NCBI RefSeq assembly: GCF_026151205.1
Contig: NC_087072.1
Coordinates: forward strand, 15,600,169-15,664,168
Origin: Bolinopsis microptera
Taxonomy: Eukaryota; Ctenophora; Tentaculata; Lobata; Bolinopsidae
Length of the DNA: 64,000 nt
Direction: 5' to 3'
Positions 56,301 through 63,208 of this stretch are shown here, piece after piece. Within the stretch, counting starts at the first letter, position 1; every line of letters starts with the position of its first letter. Made by a program: the position numbers and the translations under genes. The notes below the pieces were generated by a model, which saw only the letters and a list, made by a program, of their open reading frames with translations, was not told the DNA's origin and searched no databases.

Positions 56301-57901
56301 CTGAGAAATATAAGAATGTATTGACAACTTTTAATTTCATGAGCTTAATAATATGACAAACGAAATGAAACATAGCATTTGTAAACTGCCTATTATATAT
56401 CAACAATCAGTATCAAAATAAGAAGTGTCAATATTAACGAGTGTAAAACGTCAAGAAGTTGAAACTCAAAATCACAAACACTACATTTGCTCAGAGTTCT
56501 AAAATGAATACTTCGTCATACTTTTTACTCGGTACTTTCTTCACAGACTCAACCACATCTGAGTTCTGATTTATACGGGCCCTCATTGACCTTTCTCTCC
56601 AATTCAAGAACCAATTTTCTGTGTACAGAACGTCCCTCAGGCGACCGATCCGGCGAAATCCGGCGAAATAACCACAGCTTTATATTCCGGAGACTGCCTG
56701 AGGTCTTTAGCTCTGATCAGTATGTGGTGAACGGTGCCAGAGTTTTCTAATGACACCCTGACTGGTCGAGCTTTATCAGCAGATTTATTACCAACTCGAA
56801 CAGCTTTAAATTTTGGATTATTTAATTCTTTAAATACGTCACCAATTTTGTTGTTAAGGTTCTCTTCTGCGTCCTCTACGAGACCAAAAATCACAACATT
56901 TCTACTGCGATCTCCTTCAACTACACCATTCTTCTGTTTGGTGAATGGGGGCGCAGAGCTCTGTCGTACCAAACTATTTGCAGAGCTCTGAGAGCTCAGC
57001 AAATATTTTGACACGACAGAACTGTAAGACTGAATTACATCTTGTACAGAGTTCTCTACAGCTGTTTTGACGGTAGTTTGAACCGAATCATGCTCCTTAC
57101 TCTTCATTTCCAGAAGTTCTCCTTGCAACTGAGCAACTGATTTTTGAGATTTGATCAGTTCACTTTTCATATTCTCTATTTCAAATCTCGCTGTTGGGAA
57201 AACATCATTATAATTGCTGATATACTGAAACACGTCGAATAGATGCTCCGCTAAGACTTCCTTGTTCAGTTTCTTAAACTTCTCTACCGTAACTTGGCTA
57301 TCATATTCACAATTTATTGTTTCCATCATTTCCTTAGACCAATCACCCAGAGCTATCGTGGCACTCGCAAAATTGTCCAAATCATCCCCGGACCACATCG
57401 TAGACTCTGCATTTTCCATTTTGTACTTGTATAGCACCAAAAACTCAGTATCAGCTAGTTTGCAGTTGTATTGCTGCGATAACAGTTGAAAAATGAGAGC
57501 TCAAATCTGGTCAACACATAACAAAACTGCACTTAAAACATGATAATACAATTTGTGTTTGTAAATGTCAGCTCAATGCTGTTAGCTAGTCTCACCTACC
57601 CTAGACATCAGCTTTTTTAACCTCGCTAATATCTCTAGACATAGTGTACGTGACAAGAATTAAAACTATGCTATTCTGAACTATGCTGTTCTAAACAATG
57701 CCATTATACTATGTTATGCCATTCTAACAGTGTTTTTTTACATGCTAACACCCAATCCCGAGGTATTATTTTATTCACAAACTTTTAATTCCCCAGAAAG
57801 TAACGGAGCTACCGGTTGACATGACACTCCCAGTTATGCTAGGAATGCTGAATGAAAAGGAGCGGTTTAATCCACACATTCTTCTCGTTCTCAACATGCA
57901 G
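26327..57901 (+). CDS. HEATR1: HEATR1 (UTP10/BP28), 5' half, frameshifted
   Basis: Nucleolar HEAT-repeat scaffold of the small-subunit processome (t-UTP group), needed for rDNA transcription and 18S rRNA processing. The start MTLLSQQLQKLALPKEQ matches the human N-terminus MTSLAQQLQRLALPQ, and IGSTGFEEL and ALEWLVRAYKIHIYN follow. Exons: 26327-28076, 28593-28833, 28955-29050, 54418-54597, 54746-54913, 55039-55164, 55692-55844, 55983-56231, 57797-57901. All junctions keep phase; they encode about 1,023 residues against about 2,144 in human, so the C-terminal half is not in view. One G appears missing near 26474 (ACGGTTTCGAAGAG where ACG GGT TTC is expected), which would stop translation after about 50 codons; it may be a sequencing error. 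The third intron is 25.4 kb and holds a composite transposon insertion. Confidence 0.9.
29624..31824. mobile_element. 2.2-kb 4-bp-TSD element, copy C1
   Basis: Inverted ends GGACACGTTCATTTGAGTTT (about 35 bp in total), flanked by TTGT on both sides (29620-29623, 31825-31828). The matching empty site is in copy B at about 50025. The interior has no long ORF but many GTGACA-AAGT-type motifs, and three copies of a ~70-bp block containing CATGTCTTGCCCCTATTTTG (near 30371, 30647, 30964). A near-identical copy in reverse orientation lies at 35979-43931. Non-autonomous; superfamily unknown. Confidence 0.85.
31955..34540 (+). repeat. C/T-rich minisatellite array, copy A
   Basis: About 2.6 kb almost without purines apart from regular CAGT/CATC/CGTC interruptions; units such as CCTCCTCCTCAGT. 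The purines are on the opposite strand to HEATR1 transcription. Apparent S/P/L-rich frames are not genes. Almost the same array recurs in copy B. Confidence 0.95.
34543..34587. repeat. Hairpin at the end of the C/T array
   Basis: Arms AAATGGGTAGCACGGTCAATG and the inverse, 20 of 21 bp paired, with a 2-3 nt loop. The same hairpin is present in copy B at 53944-53987. Confidence 0.85.
34977..35151 (+). pseudogene. 3' fragment of a second glycosyltransferase gene
   Basis: The sequence immediately right of copy A aligns with the last ~56 codons of the intact glycosyltransferase at 45362-47089 (GGLTEVF, EKYK-LRTLR-ETME-KFCNHWNI), ending in its own TGA at 35149. Part of the 3' UTR (AGAATACTGTGA) also matches. 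The 5' part of this paralog is absent: it is cut exactly at the C-run of the transposon. Homology at both DNA and protein level is clear, so the duplication is fairly recent. Confidence 0.85.
35152..35974. other. Unassigned DNA between paralog fragment and element C2
   Basis: Contains a G-run at about 35211-35220 and several ACGAACTT/TTCGTAAG motifs (35690-35820). No gene recognised. Confidence 0.35.
37165..37445 (+). repeat. 12-bp tandem repeat, about 23 copies
   Basis: Unit AAGAGTTATTAT. Copy C1 has only about three units at the corresponding place (near 30315-30355), so the array expanded after the two copies separated. Frames through it are not genes. Confidence 0.95.
38932..41587 (-). 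CDS. DEDDh exonuclease gene, split by an insertion
   Basis: The 5' part on the minus strand (41587-41409) has a basic KQKQAVRTARYK stretch and then VVYDLETAGL, an Exo I motif with the first catalytic Asp and Glu, ending at a GTGAGA donor. After a ~190-bp intron (acceptor TTTCTCAG near 41217) the coding sequence resumes, is interrupted by the 1.5-kb element 39672-41188, and continues at 39671-38932. That last part has YNNSSFDDHCL (Exo II-like Asp) and LHDALHDCKAL (Exo III His and Asp). Order and spacing fit the TREX/PML-type DnaQ exonuclease family, a 3'-5' DNA or RNA exonuclease. It lies within a TTAA transposon, so it is element cargo rather than a host gene. With the insertion in place the product would be truncated. 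Confidence 0.7.
39672..41188. mobile_element. 1.5-kb TIR element with 8-bp TSD
   Basis: Inverted ends CCCATATCCAAAAA and TTTTTGGATATGGG, flanked by GCCAGTGG on both sides (39664-39671, 41189-41196). No transposase seen. The interior has two ~180-bp direct repeats (about 40200-40370 and 40375-40510, both with TTGGCACATAGAAA) and three GTCGGACAGATGTCG inverted-repeat blocks. The family is uncertain: 8 bp fits hAT or P, but the ends lack the hAT CA start. Confidence 0.75.
40517..40733. repeat. Palindromic GTCGGACAGATGTCG element
   Basis: Near-perfect ~48-bp inverted ends, each with two copies of GTCGGACAGATGTCG, at 40517-40564 and 40685-40733. A third block at about 40152-40187 is inverted relative to the first, so 40152-40564 may be another version. 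Confidence 0.75.
41762..42373 (-). CDS. Zinc-ribbon protein of the TTAA transposon
   Basis: Open frame of 203 codons upstream of the exonuclease on the same strand. It has a C-x2-C pair at residues 28-31 (ACTKCD) and a later C-x2-C ... C-x2-C set (CHKCGDWLEI, IECTKCYINC, about residues 157-191), like a zinc ribbon. The second set resembles the N-terminal zinc ribbon of transposase-related proteins in cnidarian and sponge genomes annotated as Mutator-like; this is from memory and not certain. A donor-like site near the end could join it to the exonuclease exons about 100 bp downstream, making one gene. No catalytic DDE triad is visible. Confidence 0.5.
   Translation of the reverse strand: MKEIRALLSDLEAQFTFKEKHRLRPRACTKCDTIRNFAHLVKFTIDNFSELFSKLEISLPLSVLEGLSLEYDLWCCKLDGTKMSKQCTLNSFSSDFYSDISFKYGHLRTPCKTRQQQPGIEPAVEVAASEFNNEAETMTLENNTCFLDKSFFDSFKCHKCGDWLEIKNVRSFSVNNLWGSLEIECTKCYINCHLTTVKILKPL
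44089..44420 (+). pseudogene. PIF/Harbinger transposase fragment
   Basis: After an ACATACAG acceptor the plus strand reads QLVCDANLRFLDVIVKWPGS and KTIWKNCGLEERM. After a short degraded stretch it reads MFNEHHKKCRCPIERAIGTL followed by KSRC. These are characteristic parts of HARBI1-like nuclease: the D-A-x-x-x-F-x-D segment, WPGS, and the FN-H-x-x-x-R-x-x-IER-x-x-G-x-LKSR segment holding the last catalytic Glu. The G-D-S-G-Y-P segment expected between them is not intact. A dead exon of a plain DNA transposon. Confidence 0.75.
44421..45361. other. 5' flank of the glycosyltransferase gene
   Basis: No gene seen. The stretch AATGTAAAGGATACTTTAAT at about 44984 recurs in the 3' flank of the glycosyltransferase (about 47469), so a further 3' remnant of this family may lie here. 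An upstream TCTACCCAG ends 2 nt before the start codon. Confidence 0.4.
45362..47089 (+). CDS. B4GALNT-like glycosyltransferase with lectin-like stem
   Basis: Intronless, 575 residues. A type II Golgi enzyme by layout: short basic N-terminus, signal anchor at residues 9-30 (CFGLLIVFLSVNILVAVLFY), then a stem with seven NQSGT/NQSET-type repeats (about 44-100) that are potential N-glycosylation sites. A ricin-B/beta-trefoil-like region follows (about 122-205: LFRVQFVTEGRCLGIS ... LNLCLSED). The C-terminal 270 residues form a GT-A fold like the B4GALNT1/2 family: PMIVIDDGPEGY, LGIAEGRNIGLRMV, the metal-binding LLDDDM at about 389-394, LVGGG, and HKDFFLRLKGAGKKV with a late VDDHS. It probably transfers GalNAc or a similar sugar to glycans. 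It lies inside the HEATR1 intron, on the same strand, within the segment between the two transposon copies. Confidence 0.85.
   Translation: MKNKKNCTCFGLLIVFLSVNILVAVLFYPLDGITQISIVAVQANSNQSGTFPHNNQSGTLLRNNQSGTFPHNNQNGTLLQNNQSETFPHNIQSGTLLHNQSSWLPQSDVTEGTANSEQPSRTLFRVQFVTEGRCLGISGTKKPVVKFCNPLERDTFVFMDGKIRSEELNLCLSEDRSDNKLLLFLDCEVAARFELVDEILAKIPDNESEEESYFSALNDTEDSGCPSTNSPEIGGKVGLTTCRIEASKVGLLEETSFLKDRAALLLPLPPDDTCNFPACGMNKRAPPVKALFANQIERCGDLSECVTVVTKTARRPLFVIRLAKSLRKQFKLDLPMIVIDDGPEGYSSEIMDEIAKFPNMQYVMSSPDLGIAEGRNIGLRMVKTKYFFLLDDDMVATDRTEVSKLVEILDTTDATLVGGGFMFPGFLEFGMDPYGKKTLFHYENTCTDQPVTGFPDCYRCEITANRFVARTQDAIAVGGWSKELKIVEHKDFFLRLKGAGKKVVFCPGFIVVDDHSRTQGVELVGGLTEVFNREKYKLLRTLRFETMEMKFCNHWNIEQVIGTDHKYPAWIDDID
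47098..47169 (+). repeat. Duplicated 3' end of the glycosyltransferase ORF
   Basis: Just after the stop codon, GTAATAGGGACAGATCAC and TACCCTGCCTGGAT plus GACATTGACTAG occur a second time with small changes. A local ~70-bp tandem duplication, now non-coding. Confidence 0.85.
47170..47571. other. 3' flank of the glycosyltransferase
   Basis: Shares short blocks with DNA at 35150-35180 and 44980-45020, as expected for a duplicated family. If the receptor gene at 47572 has more exons, its next intron begins here; no further exon was recognised. Confidence 0.4.
47572..48245 (-). CDS. Glutamate-receptor-type ligand-binding exon
   Basis: First coding exon, 224 codons, ending at a GTGAGT donor (47571). 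The signal peptide MLPHLFVLVFACCHG is followed by YKIGLILDSEDEEGADAIRR. The body matches the periplasmic type 1 (ANF receptor) fold that forms the amino-terminal domain of ionotropic glutamate receptors and related receptors: VVAVISACDSTLT, LIAAVATNPF, FDLLKEYKWYEFSILASADD, then LTKVIVLNCGGKYA. The start ATG is 6 nt after an ATCTTCAG acceptor. No further receptor exon is seen to the left, where the glycosyltransferase and transposons lie, so the gene is probably cut off. Confidence 0.75.
48246..49426. other. 5' flank of the receptor exon
   Basis: No gene seen. It includes a diverged piece (48391-48429) of the 6.3-kb fold-back repeat and a tandem TTAGGTACCGTCTAG duplication near 49083-49130. 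Confidence 0.4.
49427..49461. repeat. Perfect 17-bp-arm palindrome
   Basis: GCCCCCATTTCACATCT followed by one C and then the exact reverse complement. It could be the joined ends of a lost element. Confidence 0.9.
50042..51284. mobile_element. hAT-like element packed with 42-bp repeats
   Basis: Inverted ends CAGGGTTGCCGG and CCGGCAACCCTG, typical of hAT, with ACATGCT duplicated on both sides (empty site in copy A near 31836). Just inside each end are runs of ACCTTAAAAA. The core is a tandem array. No transposase. Confidence 0.8.
50165..51125 (+). repeat. 42-bp tandem array, about 23 copies
   Basis: Unit contains CTGAAATTATACCTAGCTTG, then TTGTAGATCTAATTGGG and a T-run. Central units are nearly identical, while those at both edges vary (CTCGGTG for CTTGTTG), as in arrays that grow from the middle. 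The minus-strand frame through it is not a gene. Confidence 0.95.
51403..53938 (+). repeat. C/T-rich minisatellite array, copy B
   Basis: Counterpart of the copy A array, about 2.5 kb, with small block insertions and deletions relative to it. Same strand bias. Confidence 0.95.
53944..53987. repeat. Hairpin at the end of the C/T array, copy B
   Basis: Same 21-bp-arm hairpin as at 34543-34587, identical in both arms. Confidence 0.85.
56549..57440 (-). pseudogene. LINE ORF1 remnant in a HEATR1 intron
   Basis: The main frame (57440-56637, 267 codons) has an acidic start, a coiled coil (MKSELIKSQKSVAQLQGELL, about residues 88-107), then an RRM-like ORF1 core: RNVVIFGLVEDAEENLNNKI, AVRVGNKS, RPVRVSLENS, AVVISPDF. 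The natural continuation (SPEGRSVHRKLVLELERKV) is in another frame, because the bases TTTCGCCGGA are tandemly duplicated near 56645-56665. No ORF2 follows on the minus strand, so this is a lone ORF1 or a truncated, reverse-oriented copy in the intron 56232-57796. Confidence 0.75.
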
Positions 57902-58146
57902 GTATAATTAGAGAGTGTTTATAGTTTTTTTGAGTTGTAAAACGAAAACGGCTTTTACGATGAAAAACTGGACAATAAGTGATTAAATAATAATAATCAT
58001 TTTGCTGTTCCAACAATTGATAAGTCGAAGCAGTTTTTCAAATTTTAAAAGATGTAAGAATACGAAAGTGCGTCCAAGTAGTAATTATTATATTAATAGC
58101 TAACTATTATTAATTACTTCTGTAGACTTAAATCTAGACTTAACTA
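57902..58146. other. DNA after the last visible HEATR1 exon
   Basis: Starts with a GTATAA donor, so HEATR1 should continue, but I found no further HEATR1 exon before the GPCR genes. Confidence 0.45.
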
Positions 58147-58279
58147 CAGTAAAACCACGATTTACCGCGTAGTTTAGGGAAAGTAAAAGCCGCGGTAAAT
58201 CGGAGTTTTTATCGTTAAAATTTACATGTTAATTCCTAATTTGGGGGAAGGAAATTCGGTATAAATCGGGGTTTTACTG
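58147..58279. mobile_element. Mariner-type MITE, 133 bp
   Basis: Inverted ends CAGTAAAACCACGATTTACC and GGTATAAATCGGGGTTTTACTG, flanked by TA on each side (58145-58146, 58280-58281). No coding capacity. Found in many Tc1/mariner MITE families. Confidence 0.8.
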
Positions 58280-59142
58280 TAAATGGATTCGACATGTAAT
58301 TTTTAAAAACACCGCCAATTCTAAAATTTAAAAACGTTTGGACACAATAACTGGCAACTAAAAGGAAAGCTTTCTACTGGCAAGAATGACAGTTTGAAAT
58401 CAGAATTGATATAACGGAGTGTCACGATTTGTGGCTTACAGAAGGAGTGTCACGATTTGTGGCTTACAGAACGTTGTCAGATCCATTAATATACAAATTT
58501 ACCCTCGCTGCTGACAACCGACGAAAGGAATTTTAATTATGCACCAACCTGTATAGAAGAAGAAAAGCAAGATAGAAATGATCAATAAAGTATATGTAAA
58601 ATTACAGACTACAGTACAGTAGGGTAAATGCTAAGATAGAGACAGAATATATAAAATACCCAAAATATGCTGTTTAAAAACATGTTCGGGATGTACATAC
58701 TATGCATGTAAAATATGCAAACAACTTTTCAAAACTTTGTACAAAGAGGAGATCCTTGTTAATGTTATGTAATTTATAACTAATCTGGACTAGTTAAACC
58801 GTAAGTTAAACAGAGAACAATTTACCGTAACGGAAGTACCATCGTCAAGTTGAGCTGTTGTATGAATAAAATCTGTTGTAAAAATTAAAGCACATGTTTA
58901 AAAGTGCTCCATTCCACGTTACAAACACCCTCTCACTGCCAGCTCCAAAAACTACCGGAACACAGAGGCGCTGGTGTTGATGTGCCTCTATGCAAAGTCT
59001 TGGCAACTTCACCAAATTATAAATAACAATATTTTCACACTTCACACGTTTTAGGAGAGTAGAATGCTCTCCGGTTTGTTCTAGAAACGGACTACGGAGT
59101 GCATACTATCATGACTGGCTGCTACGGCCACATTCATCTTTC
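58280..59142. other. Unassigned DNA 3' of GPCR 1
   Basis: Contains a 28-bp tandem duplicate (GGAGTGTCACGATTTGTGGC..., 58416-58471) and presumably the 3' UTR of the minus-strand GPCR. No gene recognised. Confidence 0.4.
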
Positions 59143-60246
59143 TCAAAACGCTGATTCAGTCTGCGGAGTTGCTTGGCTGGTACTGGCAAGCGAGACGATG
59201 CTTTCTGTGATCCCTCTCACATTTTCCCTGATGGCTGTCTTCAAGGCTGATCCTCTGGCAATGAGGATGAGTGGATTAAAGGCAGCATTGACGAAGGGAG
59301 CAACAACCCCCGTCAGAAACCTCCACCTGTACTTTTTTCTCTCTTCGTCAACGTAAGCTTCTGACTCGAAACCCTTCTCTTGGAAGATGTCTCTGCAGTA
59401 CGTTATAGGGTACACCACGTACACAGTGTTACACACGAAGAATAGCACTGTCATCATGAAAATAGTGATGGTGATCCTTCTCTGTACGTCCGTGTTGGTA
59501 GATTTCTCGGGCTGCATTTTTAGTAGTGTATGTGACTGGACCACCATACAGACAACCACTACGATGGAGGGAAGGAGATAGGGTAGACCAATGAAGAGAG
59601 AAACGTTCCTACATTCATCCTTTGAATTACCGCCAGTGTAGAATCTGTTCATTATTTGATACTGTCCTGGACTGTAGAGGTATGCATCATAGACACTTAT
59701 ATCCTGAGGTGCTTCTTCCAAGGAGATCTGGACCACTGTAAAGATAATCCATCCCAGAATATACACCGCAACAGCGATGACCCAGGCCCTGTTATTGATC
59801 CTGTAGAATGGTTGGATGATGTTGATGGTCCTGGCAGAGGCCACGGTCAGGTTAAGAAACACTGAGACCTTGAAAGTGACCGAGAATATGGCATAGGCCG
59901 GCAAAACAAGAGCTATGGAGGCCTCAGTGGAGTGTTTCTGTAGGAAGAGGGCCAGAGAAACAAGGAGAGCAGATATCGCTGTCAGCAGATCAGTACTCGA
60001 CACAAACAGGTACATAAGTGGCACAGTGTCTTTTCTCTTCTTCAAGTAGAACCAGAACACGAGGAGGTTCAGAAGCAGAGCTTGAATTCCCAGACAGAGG
60101 TTAACTGTTGCCATCGTGTAGGTGAAACCTTCACCCACATACTGTTTAGTGTCTGAAAAATCCGTCACGGGTGGAGTTCGTTCTGTTTGCGGATCTGGAC
60201 TACCAGTACCCAATGGACTAGTCACGTCAGGGTATCCTGTTACCAT
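59143..60246 (-). CDS. Class A orphan GPCR 1
   Basis: Intronless, 367 residues, seven membrane segments: about 43-64, 75-98, 113-135, 152-170, 216-236, 261-283 and 306-325. Extracellular N-terminus with a Pro/Thr-rich stretch. TM3 ends in ARTINI where most class A receptors have DRY; TM7 is NAAFNPLILIARG, an NPxxY variant lacking the Tyr. TM6 has FFVCNTVYVVYP with the usual Pro. The C-tail is short and Ser/Thr-rich (SIVSLASTSQATPQTES). The ligand is unknown. The ATG is 9 nt after a TTCCACTCAG acceptor. A close paralog lies at 63209 onwards, and an N-terminal fragment of another at 60458. Confidence 0.85.
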   Translation of the reverse strand: MVTGYPDVTSPLGTGSPDPQTERTPPVTDFSDTKQYVGEGFTYTMATVNLCLGIQALLLNLLVFWFYLKKRKDTVPLMYLFVSSTDLLTAISALLVSLALFLQKHSTEASIALVLPAYAIFSVTFKVSVFLNLTVASARTINIIQPFYRINNRAWVIAVAVYILGWIIFTVVQISLEEAPQDISVYDAYLYSPGQYQIMNRFYTGGNSKDECRNVSLFIGLPYLLPSIVVVVCMVVQSHTLLKMQPEKSTNTDVQRRITITIFMMTVLFFVCNTVYVVYPITYCRDIFQEKGFESEAYVDEERKKYRWRFLTGVVAPFVNAAFNPLILIARGSALKTAIRENVRGITESIVSLASTSQATPQTESAF

Positions 60247-60457
60247 TTTCCTTCCCTGAGTGGAATAATTGAAGTCATATTATTCCGAGTGATTTCATTG
60301 CTAGTCAAATATTTCAAATATCAAAATATACGAACTCCGCGGTTGAGGTTGATTTGAGGGAACATTGTGCACATGATACTATTTAATGTCTACGGTTACA
60401 AGATTTGAAACGGTCGATTAGTAAGGGATGATACTATTGGCGAAATTTAAATAAGTT

Positions 60458-60545
60458 ATAATCCGTGACGGGTTGAATATATTCTGTTGGCGGATCTGGA
60501 CTAGTCACGGAAGGTGTACCTGTGGTTGTTAGGTCCGTTACCATT
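60458..60545 (-). pseudogene. N-terminal fragment of a further GPCR paralog
   Basis: The minus strand reads MVTDLTTTGTPSVTSPDPPT and then EYIQPVTDY, matching the start of GPCR 1 (MVTGYPDVTSPLGTGSPDPQ, TERTPPVTD). The acceptor-like ATTACCCAG 9 nt upstream is also kept. The similarity ends before TM1, so only the leader survives: a dead duplicate between the two receptor genes. Confidence 0.75.
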
Positions 60546-60842
60546 TTCCTCTTCTGGGTAATATTTAAATTCATACAACTATTACGAGCAAACAAAATAA
60601 GAATACTTTATATTGGTCTGATTGGTGGATTATCGTTGTGTAGTAATGTGGATCTACCATTAACACGCCATGTTTTCAATCACTAATCGACGAGCAAGCT
60701 CGACTCCCAAGGGTGCATGCAACGTGATATCGGTTCGATTAGTTGCGGGTATGGCTGTAAATGTGTCGATCATAATATTGTGTACAAGCAGAGATTTGAA
60801 TGGGCTATATTTTTACTGGTAAACAATTCGGAAAATCATGTG

Positions 60843-60919
60843 CCGGTGCGGGAATGATCTGCTACTCTGCTAACCTCCGAGTTACATGCACGGTGCTCTA
60901 CCAGTTGAGTTACCGCCCG
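60843..60919 (-). tRNA. tRNA-Thr(UGU)-like sequence, degraded
   Basis: The minus strand starts CGGGCGGTAACTCAACTGGT, an A-box and D-arm, then AGAGCACCGTGCATGTAACT with a 7-nt loop CATGTAA giving anticodon TGT. The anticodon stem has one mismatch. The T-arm is poor (GCAGATCATTCC instead of GGTTCGAATCC) and the acceptor stem pairs only partly. Probably a tRNA pseudogene or the head of a tRNA-derived SINE. Confidence 0.45.
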
Positions 60920-63208
60920 AATACGTTATATATTTTCTCTGAAAATGTCTCGCCCTGCGTATGAAAACTATATAATTATAACAACAAGGGGCCAACAAGG
61001 GTGGTAAATCGGTGCATCATACATTTTTTCTGAATAATTATGAGAATGTTGTAATTGTAAAACGTAGTGGTCCGGACCCTACACTTCTTGGGATTTAGGA
61101 TTTACAGATACAATCGTTATCGACGAGAAGTTCTGTCGAGAAAACCAAGTCGGTCCTAATCTTCGATCAGCTTGGCGAGTGGCGGGTCATTGGGGATAGC
61201 TCACGCCTTAACGATTAGACATTAAATAACGACAAGCAAATGAGCAGGGAGGACGATTAAATGTAAATTATGATCAGATCCGGTCCACCTTTTACAGTTA
61301 TAGATATATATTACATAACTAGTTCCTGGGGTTAATAACTCCAACCTTTACTGTCTGGTCTTGGGTCAATATAATTCAATTACATCATGTTCCTTCAGTT
61401 CAGTTTTAACACACTGGACTGGAACGTTTGGAAATCTTTTCTGCATAGCCATCCAATAACCATCTTTTTGACATATTTTTGTCAAGACAAGTTTCTGCGT
61501 TTGATCATGATGGTGATCTATGATTTTACTTGTAAAAGGGTTATTTAAAAATACAATTGCGAATGTTGAGTTATGGTGTCAACTGTCAAGATATCGAGTA
61601 GAAATTTTATTGTAGGTTATTTGAAAGTTCTTGGTTATGTGAGAATGCCCCAAGCATGCTCAAGCTACAAAATGTTAATTCGGCTACCGGACAACTGAAC
61701 CCAATTTAGACAATTTAGACTAACCCTAACCCCCTGTCGGTCACCCGTAAATTCAAGACACAAAGCCGCGCTCACATTGCAGATATCTCATGCCTTGTGA
61801 CTGAGCTCTTAGTTTGCGCTATTGTTATTTTCAGTGTGTCCAGTTAAATCCAGATATTCTTCAAAGAAAATTGAATACATATTTATTACGTATTGTAATT
61901 TTCAGTGACCATACATGGGGTATATAGACCCGGCCGAAGTCATCCTGTTTAGCATAACCTTACCTTATTACAATAATACTCAGTATACTTGTGGGTCCTA
62001 TTGTCTAGCACGCGCTAGCTGTGTCATTTTCTAGATATTGCCTATAGAGCCGAATGTTTATTAAAAAGTGGAGGCTTATCTTTTAACCTTTGCGGCTCAG
62101 CTATCGGTGGCCCTTTTAGTAGTATCTCGAAGCTCAAGTGTAACGCGATTTATCCTTTAGCACACTCGATGTTTTAACCTTATCTAAAGGATTCATTACA
62201 GCTTCTTAAATGACACGAGTGCATTAGTCTGAGGGTTGCGTCCCGAATTCGTCGTGATCATTATTCTCTTGGTCCTATGGTTACAATTCCATAGTATAAC
62301 TTTAACCATAAATTCATGGTCATGATTGATGGCCAATGCTCTAACCATGTCTGCGGAACAGCCATTTGTTATGGTTATCAACCTCACTAATTTTAGGCTG
62401 AGTTTAAATTAATCATAATATACAGAATTGAAAACGAAATAAAAACTGTGTAATTTGAGCTCTCGAATGCTAATATGTTTAACAGAGAGAATTGTTTTTG
62501 GCTATTACCGTAGATGGACGAAAGAAGTAATTTTCTCAAAGTTGGTACAAGAAAATCTTCATGTTTCCAAAACTGGAAATATTCTTAATTCAAATAAAGT
62601 TAAAAGCATAACTAAGACTCAAAACTGTAAATTTTTTCATTTAAAATTATGAAAATAAGTAATCAATCAATCAATTGAAGATGTAATTATCTATATTACA
62701 TCAGCAGAAAATTCAAACAACATGATATGACACTGTATTTTAGAGAATAGTATGCCATCTGCAAAGCAAAAACTCTCAAATATAAAACACGGCGGAGATA
62801 TAAGACCCAACGTGTGCACACTGACTTTTGGCCCACCCTGTATATTCACCTCTCACCTCGGTATGTACAGAGTCACAATATGAATAAATGGTAGAACAGC
62901 CAACATAACAGCAGCATTAACAGGACAACAACATTAACAGGACAACAATAAAACTGGACTGCAATTAAACTGAACAACAATAAAACTGGACAACAATAAA
63001 CTTGGGCATTGACCTTTATAATGTCTAATGGTGAGCTTCTCCCACTTGGTTACATAAGCTAACATAGATACATAAAGTCAGTGCCGAAATTTTATTCGTG
63101 ATTAAAAATGCCACATCTGAGCAATTGTTCCTGTTCAATGTTCATGGATTGAGATTTGAGAAGGATGAACATTTAAAATTCATACTAAAGTATCATCTTG
63201 AATCTCGA
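60920..63208. other. Intergenic DNA between GPCR copies
   Basis: No gene seen. Short ACAACAATAAAACTGGAC tandem units lie near 62925-63000. The 3' UTR of GPCR 2 should lie at its right end. Confidence 0.4.
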
